From Campylobacter concisus (lineage in GTDB: Bacteria; Campylobacterota; Campylobacteria; Campylobacterales; Campylobacteraceae), in the NCBI RefSeq assembly GCF_003049705.1, contig NZ_PIRF01000007.1, forward strand, positions 1 to 64,000: a stretch of 64,000 bases of DNA. The letters run 5' to 3'. Both the position numbers and the translations under genes were made by a program. Positions 37,651 through 45,050 of the stretch are shown piece by piece. Numbering within the stretch: the first letter of the stretch is position 1; the number at the start of each line of letters is the position of its first letter. A model generated the notes under the pieces. That model was not told the DNA's origin, ran no database searches, and saw only the letters and a program-made list of their open reading frames with translations.

Positions 37651-39137
37651 ACGAAATAGCCTTTTTAGATCTAAAAGAAATTTCTTTATCTTCGGTTGCT
37701 CCGATGCTTAGTATGATAATCTTTGCGCTTTTTATCTTAATCGTTGGCACCATAAAAAAAGACCTTTCAAGAAATTTCTACTGCGTATTTTGTATCATCG
37801 CAATATTTGTAAATTTGGGTCTAATACTTGATTTTAACGGTCTTAGCCTTAGCTTTTGGGATATGCTTTTAGTCGATGGCATTTCGGTCATCTCTCAAGT
37901 CATCATCCTAATCGCCTCAGCCCTTTTTATCCCACTCGCACTTAGTACAAAAGAGTATTTTGAGTACAAAATTTATGAGTATTACGCTCTATTTTTGTTT
38001 ATGATCGCTGGATTTTTATTTATGGTGAGCTCAAATAACTTACTCATCATCTTTTTAGGCCTTGAGATCAGCTCGCTTTGCCTCTACACCCTAATCGCCC
38101 TTCATAATAAGGCAAAAAGCGTAGAAGCTGCCATTAAATACTTTGCTATGGGCTCGCTCTCGGCTGGCTTTTTGGCGATGGCGATAGCGATGTTTTATCT
38201 AGCTACAAACTCAATAGATATCGCTCGTATCGGCGTTGTCATAAAAGATCTTAGCCTAAATCAAAACTTAATCATCTTACTTGGCTGCGTTTTCATCGCC
38301 TCTGCCATTGGCTTTAAGCTCTCACTCATACCTTTTCACACATGGATACCAGACGTTTACGAGGGCTCAAATGCCCCACTTGCTGGCTATATGTCGATCG
38401 TACCAAAGGTGGCAGCTTTTATCGTCGCGTTAAGAATTTTTGCGATGCTTGAAGGCTCACAAATTTCATGGATAAAAGATATGCTCTACATCATCGCCGT
38501 GCTTACGATGAGCCTTGCAAACATCATGGCGCTAGTTCAAAAAGACGTAAAAAGGATGCTCGCCTTTAGCTCCATAGCTCACGCTGGTATCGTGCTTTGC
38601 GCGCTTGTGGCAAATTCTCACGAGGCAAATGTCGCCTTGTTTTTCTACTGGATCATGTTTTTGTTTGCAAATTTGGGCGCATTTTCTATGCTCTGGGTGG
38701 CAAGGTGCGACGATGTGGTCTGCTGGGACAAGCGCTTTAAGCACCCATTTGAGAAATTTTCAGGGCTTATAAAAATTTTACCAAGCTACGCTGTGATAAT
38801 GGGAATTTTTATGATCGCCCTTGCTGGCATTCCGCCTTTTAGCGTCTTTTGGGGCAAGATGGTGCTTATCTCATCGCTCATAAAGTCTGATTACGTCGTG
38901 CTTAGCGTTATAATCATGATAAATTCTGCCATTGCGATTTATTACTATTTAAAGCTAATCGTCTTTATGTTTTTAAAAGAGCCGATCGTAAAAGATAAAA
39001 ATCTCTACACTGCAAATATCTCTATGGCGCTAAAAGTAATTGTTGGCATTGCAGTAGCTGGAACGGCCTTTTCGTTTTTATTTTCTGGAGCGATTTTGGA
39101 ATTTATTGAGCATTTTGTCTTTGCTTCAGGATTTTAG
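37647..39137 (+). CDS. nuoN: Complex I subunit NuoN
   Basis: Third antiporter-like subunit, 496 residues, about 14 helices. The key acidic residue lies in FLGLEISSLCLYTLIAL (about residue 139) and the Lys in GFKLSLIPFHTWIPDVYEG (about residue 223). Last nuo gene; 22 bases separate its stop from the pflA start. Confidence 0.97.
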   Translation: MNEIAFLDLKEISLSSVAPMLSMIIFALFILIVGTIKKDLSRNFYCVFCIIAIFVNLGLILDFNGLSLSFWDMLLVDGISVISQVIILIASALFIPLALSTKEYFEYKIYEYYALFLFMIAGFLFMVSSNNLLIIFLGLEISSLCLYTLIALHNKAKSVEAAIKYFAMGSLSAGFLAMAIAMFYLATNSIDIARIGVVIKDLSLNQNLIILLGCVFIASAIGFKLSLIPFHTWIPDVYEGSNAPLAGYMSIVPKVAAFIVALRIFAMLEGSQISWIKDMLYIIAVLTMSLANIMALVQKDVKRMLAFSSIAHAGIVLCALVANSHEANVALFFYWIMFLFANLGAFSMLWVARCDDVVCWDKRFKHPFEKFSGLIKILPSYAVIMGIFMIALAGIPPFSVFWGKMVLISSLIKSDYVVLSVIIMINSAIAIYYYLKLIVFMFLKEPIVKDKNLYTANISMALKVIVGIAVAGTAFSFLFSGAILEFIEHFVFASGF

Positions 39138-39147
39138 AAAATTTAAC

Positions 39148-39153
39148 TATAAT
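39148..39153 (+). promoter_or_regulatory. -10-like box at the pflA start
   Basis: A perfect TATAAT ends 6 bases before the pflA ATG, so transcription from it would begin at or next to the start codon. No clear Shine-Dalgarno sequence precedes the ATG. May allow pflA expression independently of the nuo operon. Confidence 0.4.
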
Positions 39154-39159
39154 TGCGGC

Positions 39160-41535
39160 ATGAAAAAGCTCTTAATTATTTTATTTTTTCCGCTTTATCT
39201 AACCGCTTTTAATCTTAGCCTAAATAGCGGCGCAAATGGTGATAAACCTTATAGCGTTCTTCAGCTAAGCGATGAGCAAGCATTTGAATGCGTGGAGCAA
39301 ATTTTAGCTTACGACACCAAACGCTATGTCTGCATGCTTGATGATGAAATTTTGCCCAAAATTGAAGATACGACACTGCCATTAATGGATATAAAATATA
39401 AAAAGCAAGATGGCAAGCTTTTTATCGTCATAATGCCAAAAGCACCATCAAAACTGCTAAATATAAAAACTGAGCTTTATAACAGCCAAAACGTGCAAGA
39501 TAGCCCAAAAACAACCATTTCAAAACACTTTAGCATAATTATAGATACTTCGCTCAGTGAAAATAGTAAGAGAAAGTCTGGGCTAAATTTTAAACCTGAT
39601 TTTAAAGATATGCTAAATCCTAGTATCGGAGCGCTCGATCTTAACAAAGCGCCTATCGCTGGGCTTGATAGCAACGACATAGACATCTACATAAATATAA
39701 AAAGAGCTTACGAAAAGGGCGCTTATGAAAATGTAGTAAAAGATACTCAAACAGCGATAAAGAGGCATCCAAATAGCCTTTTTTCAAGTGAATTTTTACT
39801 ATTTCGTCTAAGGGCTCTTGATAAAATTTTTGAGACAAAAAATGAGTTTGAAGAGATCGAGCCAAAAGATATCGTAAGTGAAGGTAGGGCTTGGATCAGA
39901 AAATTCCCATCTGATGAAAACTATCCAGAGGTGCTATATCTAATCGCTAGAGCCTACCTAAAAGATAGCATCGCAAGTGATGCAAAATATATGCTTGATA
40001 TTTTAAACGAAGAGCATGCAAACTCAAAATTTACGAAACTTGCAGCGCTTGATTACGCTGATTATCTCTATAAAATAGGCAGACAAAAAGAGGCGCTAAA
40101 AGACTATGAAAAAGTGCTTTACTCCACAAACGACATCGACCTTGCAAGTAGAGCGGCACTAAGCCTAGCTGATGCAAATATCGATAAAGAAAAATTTGAT
40201 GAAGCAAAGAAATTTATACTAAAAATCGCAAATGCGAATGAAAAATTTTTTATGAATAACCCAACAAAGTCGATGAATCTTGCAACTACATTTGCAAGTA
40301 AAGATATGCCTGATGTGGCTGCTAAAATTTATGAAATTTTGATAAATAATAGCGATAGGACGAAAGATTTTTATGAAGTTGCTTTAAAAAATTTAGCACT
40401 AAATCTAGCCAAAACAAAAGATGAAAAAAAAGCATACGAATACTTAAATAGATATGAGACAGAGTTTAAATATGGTAATTATATCGATGAAGTCACCAAG
40501 GCAAAAGATGGGTTATTCTTTGAAGAAAAAGATAAAAATGCTACTGCACTTCATGCTAGATATAAAGAGTTAATTGAAAAATATGCTGGGACAAATATTA
40601 GTCAAAAGGCTCTAATAAGCGAGCTTGAGCTGGATATTAAAGAGCGTAAATTCTCCGATGCACTATCTTACAAAACCATGGCAAAAGATGAAAATTTGAG
40701 TAAGGCAATGGAGCTGATAAATGAGGCTGCGCTAGAGCTTACAAAAGAGTATTTTATAAAAGATGATTGCACGGCTGTTATAAATTTACTTGAAAACTAC
40801 GATATAAACAAAATCTCATTACCGCAATTTAAGCTCTTTAACTGCTATTACAGAACGGCCCGCTACAACGATGCACTTGAGCTGGCAAAAGCTCATGCAA
40901 AGGATGAAAATTTAGAAGATAGAGTCGAATGGCTGGTAAATTTGAGCAAAATTTTATATAAAAACAAAGACTATGAGCATGCGATCATTGCCGCAAATGA
41001 CGCGCTTTCACTTGGCTCATCAGTCGAATACTCAGATCCAACACCATCTCTTTTTGACAGGTTTTACTCATTGCTTGCATTAAAACGCTTTACGGAGGCG
41101 ATCTCAACCATTAGCGCTATTGAGCAGCTAAGAGGCCAAGACTTTAAGATTATCGAAGCATATACAGCTATAAGCGACTATGCGATGAAAAGTAATGACT
41201 ACACCATAGCTACAACGTATGCCAAAAAAGCTCTTGAACTACAAACAAAAGCCAAGATAAATACATTTTCACCAAAGATAAATTTTAACTATTCAGAAGC
41301 TTCACTAAAGACAGATAACCTAGATGAGGCGCTTGACGAGACGAAATTTATACTAAATATGAAGCTTGAGCCAGAAGATCGCTTACATGCTTTAAATCTG
41401 ATAAGCGAAATCTATATAAGGCAAAAACAGTTTAAGTTGGCTAGACCTTATTTAAATGAGTGCTCTGATTCAAATTTTGTAAGCCCGTATAAAGATGCTT
41501 GCAAAGCTAAGCTTGACATGATAGGCAAAAACTAA
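39160..41535 (+). CDS. pflA: Flagellar motor protein PflA (TPR protein)
   Basis: A 791-residue exported protein: signal peptide MKKLLIILFFPLYLTAF, then an acidic region and a long run of TPR-like helical repeats (from about residue 165 to the end). Length, architecture and position right after nuoN match PflA (Cj1565c) of C. jejuni, the paralysed-flagellum protein. PflA sits in the periplasm and helps build the motor disk that recruits extra stators. The frame is open 18 codons upstream inside nuoN, but the signal peptide starts at 39160. Loss of PflA in C. jejuni leaves flagella that do not turn. Confidence 0.9.
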   Translation: MKKLLIILFFPLYLTAFNLSLNSGANGDKPYSVLQLSDEQAFECVEQILAYDTKRYVCMLDDEILPKIEDTTLPLMDIKYKKQDGKLFIVIMPKAPSKLLNIKTELYNSQNVQDSPKTTISKHFSIIIDTSLSENSKRKSGLNFKPDFKDMLNPSIGALDLNKAPIAGLDSNDIDIYINIKRAYEKGAYENVVKDTQTAIKRHPNSLFSSEFLLFRLRALDKIFETKNEFEEIEPKDIVSEGRAWIRKFPSDENYPEVLYLIARAYLKDSIASDAKYMLDILNEEHANSKFTKLAALDYADYLYKIGRQKEALKDYEKVLYSTNDIDLASRAALSLADANIDKEKFDEAKKFILKIANANEKFFMNNPTKSMNLATTFASKDMPDVAAKIYEILINNSDRTKDFYEVALKNLALNLAKTKDEKKAYEYLNRYETEFKYGNYIDEVTKAKDGLFFEEKDKNATALHARYKELIEKYAGTNISQKALISELELDIKERKFSDALSYKTMAKDENLSKAMELINEAALELTKEYFIKDDCTAVINLLENYDINKISLPQFKLFNCYYRTARYNDALELAKAHAKDENLEDRVEWLVNLSKILYKNKDYEHAIIAANDALSLGSSVEYSDPTPSLFDRFYSLLALKRFTEAISTISAIEQLRGQDFKIIEAYTAISDYAMKSNDYTIATTYAKKALELQTKAKINTFSPKINFNYSEASLKTDNLDEALDETKFILNMKLEPEDRLHALNLISEIYIRQKQFKLARPYLNECSDSNFVSPYKDACKAKLDMIGKN

Positions 41536-41625
41536 ATACAAAAAGATAGCTTGTTTGCTAGTTTTATATTTGAGCTTAAATTTTAACCTTTATTTTTGCT
41601 ATTTAAGTTGAGCTTTCTTTATAAT

Positions 41626-41690
41626 TGCGTCTTTAATATTTTTACATTGCCACCAAATGCTCTTTATATTATAAAAGAGCTATATTTTAT
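41626..41690 (+). ncRNA. Candidate small RNA
   Basis: TATAAT at 41620-41625 is preceded by TTTAAGTTGAG, similar to the upstream element of Campylobacter promoters. A hairpin with stem GCTCTTT / AAAGAGC (41659-41680) followed by TATATTTTAT could end a transcript of about 60 bases starting near 41632; the start given is approximate. No family is recognised. Read-through would stop at the hairpin at 41812-41842. Confidence 0.3.
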
Positions 41691-41811
41691 CGTAAGCTTT
41701 AATATATTTTTACGCATGGATCCTGGCTGGTATGATCTTAAAAATTTTAAGCACCTTTCTCACAAACAAGAGAATTGGCCATTTTATTACCAAATATAGC
41801 TGTTTTATGTT

Positions 41812-41850
41812 TTATAAGCTTAAAAATTAAAAATGCTTATAAGTTTTTTG
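41812..41850 (+). terminator. Terminator-like hairpin
   Basis: Perfect 8-base arms TTATAAGC (41812-41819) and GCTTATAA (41835-41842) around a 15-base AT loop, followed by GTTTTTTG. Could end transcripts from the pflA side; the AT-rich stem makes it weak. Confidence 0.4.
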
Positions 41851-42116
41851 TCCAATAGATCAAAGCAAAAATAATTTGCAATGCTCTGTAATCATGTTTC
41901 TATGATGTACTTTTATTATATTTATAAAGATTTTTTAGCTTACTACAAGCTAACTTCTAGAATTTATCGCTTAATACACACTCATTAAGCACAATATTAT
42001 AAAAATTGATTTTTACGTTTTTAGTATCAATTTGCCAAGCAAATAAGTATACATTTTTAAGAAATTTCTATAAAAATTCTGCGTAACAAATTAAAAAATA
42101 AAAAGGATTAGAAAAA

Positions 42117-42191
42117 TGGTGACCCATACGAGACTCGAACTCGTGTTACCAACGTGAGAGGCTGGTGTCCTAACCGCTAGACGAATGGGCC
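42117..42191 (-). tRNA. tRNA-Glu (anticodon CTC)
   Basis: Complete cloverleaf with encoded CCA: acceptor GGCCCAT / ATGGGTC, anticodon arm CCAGC-CTCTCAC-GTTGG. Outside positions 27-43 it is identical to the Glu(TTC) gene at 60281. Last gene of the minus-strand cluster. Confidence 0.9.
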
Positions 42192-42199
42192 AAAATGGA

Positions 42200-42275
42200 T
42201 GGTGCCCCGTGTAGGCCTCGAACCTACGACCCCATCATTAAGAGTGATATGCTCTACCAACTGAGCTAACGAGGC
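42200..42275 (-). tRNA. tRNA-Lys (anticodon CTT)
   Basis: Complete cloverleaf with CCA; acceptor GCCTCGT / ACGGGGC, anticodon loop CTCTTAA. About 120 bases separate it from the Asp gene upstream. Confidence 0.9.
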
Positions 42276-42396
42276 AAGATTAAATAGTAATAATAAATCT
42301 TAAAGTGTTATCTTAGAACTTATAATCTTAAAATTTAATTTGACACTCAATAATGGGTGCTTTATTAGACACAACCTTAACCTAAGGTTTAATGGA

Positions 42397-42473
42397 TGGC
42401 GCAGCGGACGGGGCTCGAACCCGCGACCTCCGCCGTGACAGGGCGGCATTCTAACCAACTGAACTACCGCTGC
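42397..42473 (-). tRNA. tRNA-Asp (anticodon GTC)
   Basis: Complete cloverleaf with CCA; acceptor GCAGCGG / CCGCTGC, discriminator G, anticodon loop CTGTCAC. Confidence 0.95.
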
Positions 42474-42481
42474 ACCTAAAA

Positions 42482-42557
42482 TGGTGGTCGCTATAAGACT
42501 CGAACTTATGACATCCACCTTGTAAGGGTGGCGCTCTACCAACTGAGCTAAGCGACC
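42482..42557 (-). tRNA. tRNA-Val (anticodon TAC)
   Basis: Complete cloverleaf with CCA; anticodon arm CCACC-CTTACAA-GGTGG. Confidence 0.95.
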
Positions 42558-42575
42558 TAAAATTTAAAAAACATC

Positions 42576-42651
42576 TGGCGACCCTTAGAGGATTTGAACC
42601 TCTGTTTCTACACAGAGAAAGTAGAGTCCTGAGCCACTAGACGAAAGGGTC
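42576..42651 (-). tRNA. tRNA-Glu-like gene with abnormal anticodon arm
   Basis: Acceptor GACCCTT / AAGGGTC, discriminator G, CCA, and a D arm (TCGTCTAG...CAGGAC) like the Glu tRNA of E. coli. The anticodon arm CTACT-TTCTCTG-TGTAG has a T-T mismatch closing the loop, and T instead of a purine at position 37. By position the anticodon is CTC, but this is uncertain. It may be a decaying or unusually modified Glu tRNA. Confidence 0.65.
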
Positions 42652-42664
42652 ATAAACCCAAAAA

Positions 42665-42740
42665 TGGTGTCCTGCGTTGGATTCGAACCAACGGCCCCCT
42701 CATTAAAAGTGAGATGCTCTACCAACTGAGCTAGCAAGAC
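42665..42740 (-). tRNA. tRNA-Lys (anticodon TTT)
   Basis: Complete cloverleaf with CCA; acceptor GTCTTGC / GCAGGAC, anticodon loop CTTTTAA. First gene behind the promoter at 42763-42792. Confidence 0.95.
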
Positions 42741-42762
42741 ATTTGCTTAAAAAAGAATTGAG

Positions 42763-42792
42763 ATTATACAAAAAAACATTATCACATGTCAA
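42763..42792 (-). promoter_or_regulatory. Near-consensus promoter for the Lys-Glu-Val-Asp tRNA unit
   Basis: On the minus strand, -35 TTGACA (42787-42792), an 18-base spacer and -10 TATAAT (42763-42768). Both hexamers are perfect, which is unusual for Campylobacter, where -35 boxes are weak. Transcription would start near 42756, 16 bases before tRNA-Lys(TTT). Confidence 0.75.
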
Positions 42793-42879
42793 GAAACAAG
42801 AAAAAGTATCCAGTACTTTACAATAAAGGCTAACTTTAATTTTTAATAATATAAGTTTATCTCAAATTATAAAAAAGAA

Positions 42880-42964
42880 TGGTGCGGATGAAAGGACTTG
42901 AACCTTCACGCCGTGGGGCACCAGATCCTAAGTCTGGCGTGTCTGCCAATTTCACCACATCCGC
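42880..42964 (-). tRNA. tRNA-Leu (anticodon TAG)
   Basis: 85 bases with the long variable arm of a type II tRNA and CCA; anticodon arm CCAGA-CTTAGGA-TCTGG. Last gene of the upstream tRNA unit. Confidence 0.95.
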
Positions 42965-42979
42965 ACAACAATAATAAAG

Positions 42980-43056
42980 TGGTACGCCCATCAGGATTCG
43001 AACCTGAGGCCTACGGCTTAGAAGGCCGTTGCTCTATCCAGCTGAGCTATGAGCGC
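42980..43056 (-). tRNA. tRNA-Arg (anticodon TCT)
   Basis: Complete cloverleaf with CCA; anticodon arm ACGGC-CTTCTAA-GCCGT. Confidence 0.95.
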
Positions 43057-43071
43057 ATAAAGTATTTTAAG

Positions 43072-43148
43072 TGGCGCGCCCGATAGGAGTCGAACCCATA
43101 ACCTACAGATCCGAAGTCTGTCGCTCTATCCAATTGAGCTACGAGCGC
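43072..43148 (-). tRNA. tRNA-Arg (anticodon TCG)
   Basis: Complete cloverleaf with CCA, discriminator G; anticodon arm ACAGA-CTTCGGA-TCTGT. Confidence 0.93.
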
Positions 43149-43154
43149 CCAAAA

Positions 43155-43232
43155 TGGGGTGAGTGATGGGAATCGAACCCACGACCCTCAGGACCACAAT
43201 CTGATGCTCTAACCGACTGAGCTACACTCACC
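43155..43232 (-). tRNA. tRNA-His (anticodon GTG)
   Basis: Acceptor GTGAGTG / CACTCAC with an encoded extra G at position -1 facing C73, the His identity element. Anticodon loop TTGTGGT; the last stem pair is A-C. Confidence 0.93.
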
Positions 43233-43240
43233 ATTTAACA

Positions 43241-43318
43241 TGGTCGGGGTGAAAGGATTCGAACCTTCGGCCCTCTGGTCCCAAACCAGATGCGCTAACC
43301 AGACTGCGCTACACCCCG
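43241..43318 (-). tRNA. tRNA-Pro (anticodon TGG)
   Basis: Complete cloverleaf with CCA; acceptor CGGGGTG / CACCCCG, anticodon arm TCTGG-TTTGGGA-CCAGA. First gene of the cluster in transcription order. Confidence 0.95.
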
Positions 43319-43747
43319 CCTGAGTCGTGTTTGTAAGTTTATGCCACTACCTCATTAAAAAGTCGTATTCTAACTTGTTTTTTTTATAAAGTCAATTAAA
43401 AAACACTTAAATTAATAGAAATTATATATAAAAGATAATTCAATCAAAAATATTAATTAATACTTCGCCAAATACTTAATTTTTTACACACGCAAGCTTT
43501 TTATACTTCTCTATTTTACTACCTAGCTATAAAGTATGTCCTTTATTTCACGGATTTTTAAGTAGCTTGACACGAATATTTTACACTGATATTACAACAA
43601 AACAAACATCGATCTACTATCTATTATGCATTTTATGCTTATCAAAATTTTACCTTCAAATTTCAACAGATTTATCTTTTCGGGCTAAAATTTTTTGATT
43701 AACATTTTATCCATCATGTCATTAGCTTTTTCATCATCGTAAAAATA
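43319..43747. other. Gap between the tRNA cluster and terC
   Basis: About 430 AT-rich bases. The only supported element is the tRNA promoter at 43367-43395. A plus-strand TTGACA at 43567 with TATTAC 17 bases on is promoter-like, but no gene follows it. Confidence 0.6.
43367..43395 (-). promoter_or_regulatory. Near-consensus promoter for the Pro-His-Arg-Arg-Leu tRNA unit
   Basis: On the minus strand, -35 TTGACT (43390-43395), a 17-base spacer and -10 TAGAAT (43367-43372). Transcription would start about 40 bases before tRNA-Pro. Confidence 0.7.
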
Positions 43748-44470
43748 TTATTTAGCTAACACTTTCTTTTTAGCATAAATATTTATACTTTCCACTGCCA
43801 ATGAAAATGCCATCGCAAAATAGATATACCCCTTTGGAATATGAAATCTTAATCCTTCAGCAACGAGCGTCATGCCCACAAGCACCAAAAATGCAAGTGC
43901 TAAAATTTTTATAGTCGGGTTATTATCTACGAAATTAGAAATACCTTTTGACGCTATCATCATTACGCCAACTGCTAAAATAACAGCTATGATCATTATC
44001 TCTATATGCTCAGCCATTCCGACAGCTGTGATAACACTATCAAGTGAAAAAACAATATCCAAAACAGCTATCTCGCTTACGATAATCAAGAAATTTGCAT
44101 GTGATTTTTTGCTATTTTTATACTCTTCGCTTTCACCAGAAACACTAGAATGTATTTCAAGGGTTGATTTTACAAGTAAAAATAGACCGCCTAGTATAAG
44201 CACCAAATCTCGGCCGCTTATGCTAAATTCTGCGATAGTAAAGAGTGGCTTTGTTAGCTTCATGATCCAAAACAATGAAAGTAAAAGTAAAATTCTAGTC
44301 ACCATAGCTAGCCCTAAGCCAACAATCCTACCACTGCCGCGCTGCTCTGGAGGTAACTTACCTACCAAAATAGCGATAAATATAATGTTATCTATGCCTA
44401 AAACTATCTCTAAGCCAGTTAACGTAAGTAGCGATATCCACGCTTCTGGCGAACTAAACCATTCAAACAT
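43748..44470 (-). CDS. TerC family membrane protein
   Basis: A 240-residue TerC-family protein with about seven membrane helices. The conserved acidic motifs are LEIVLGIDNIIFIAIL (about residue 20) and its repeat VLDIVFSLDSVITAVG (about residue 137), whose Asp residues likely bind a metal. TerC proteins are linked to tellurite resistance or to manganese export that supports secreted proteins; the role here is not known. Overlaps the purN end by 8 bases, last gene of the tig operon. Confidence 0.9.
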   Translation of the reverse strand: MFEWFSSPEAWISLLTLTGLEIVLGIDNIIFIAILVGKLPPEQRGSGRIVGLGLAMVTRILLLLSLFWIMKLTKPLFTIAEFSISGRDLVLILGGLFLLVKSTLEIHSSVSGESEEYKNSKKSHANFLIIVSEIAVLDIVFSLDSVITAVGMAEHIEIMIIAVILAVGVMMIASKGISNFVDNNPTIKILALAFLVLVGMTLVAEGLRFHIPKGYIYFAMAFSLAVESINIYAKKKVLAK

Positions 44471-45050
44471 TTGCTTCCTTTGTTAAAATTTTTATTATGC
44501 TATCAGGCAAAATTTCATGCTCTATCGCATGGATTTTGCTCTCCCAATCCTCCAAGCTCATACCATCTTCTCTTTCAAACGCTCTTTGTGCGATGAGTTT
44601 ACCTCCGTCAAGCTCCTCGCTCACATAATGCACGCTCACACCGCCTATCATCATGTCGCTCTCAAAGCTCTCCTTTATCGCATGCGCGCCCTTAAAAAGT
44701 GGCAGGATAGATGGGTGAAGGTTTATGGCTTTTATCTGCGCCGTAAAAACTGGCGTTAGTATCCTCATGAAGCCTGCAAGCACTGTTAGATCTGCCCCAC
44801 TTTTTAAAATTTGCTCCACCAAAACAGCGTCAAATTCCTCACGGTTTTTAAATTTAGCGCTCTCTATGACGAGCGTTTCAAGTCCAAATTTCTTAGCTCG
44901 CTCGATGCCAAATGCACCAGGCTTGTTGCAGATACAAAGGCAAACTTCGATTTTTATGCCATTAAAAATTTGATTATGAACTTTTTTAAGTATCGCTTCT
45001 AAATTTGAGCCACTACCGCTAAAAAGCACGGCTATCTTTTTCGTAAGCAT
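44463..45050 (-). CDS. purN: Phosphoribosylglycinamide formyltransferase PurN
   Basis: Transfers a formyl group from 10-formyltetrahydrofolate to GAR, the third step of purine synthesis; 195 residues. Seen are SGSGSNLEAI (phosphate binding, residues 10-19), the catalytic Asn/His in NLHPSILPLFKG (about residue 105) and the later HYVSEELDGG with its Asp. Overlaps the upstream nnr gene and the downstream terC gene. Confidence 0.95.
   Translation of the reverse strand: MLTKKIAVLFSGSGSNLEAILKKVHNQIFNGIKIEVCLCICNKPGAFGIERAKKFGLETLVIESAKFKNREEFDAVLVEQILKSGADLTVLAGFMRILTPVFTAQIKAINLHPSILPLFKGAHAIKESFESDMMIGGVSVHYVSEELDGGKLIAQRAFEREDGMSLEDWESKIHAIEHEILPDSIIKILTKEANV

Larger units (their letters stand above)
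41536..42116. other. Non-coding gap between pflA and the tRNA cluster
   Basis: About 580 very AT-rich bases. The only frame of note (67 codons, 41596-41799) begins upstream of the best promoter-like site, is Phe/Ile/Tyr-rich and is not called. The gap holds a promoter-like box and two hairpins, listed separately. Confidence 0.6.

Noticed and set aside
41596-41799. 67-codon frame after pflA
   Set aside because: It starts before the best promoter box, lacks a ribosome binding site and has low-complexity composition.
42300-43086. Frames of 80 and 62 codons within the tRNA cluster
   Set aside because: They are read across or antisense to tRNA genes and contain tRNA-derived peptide strings.
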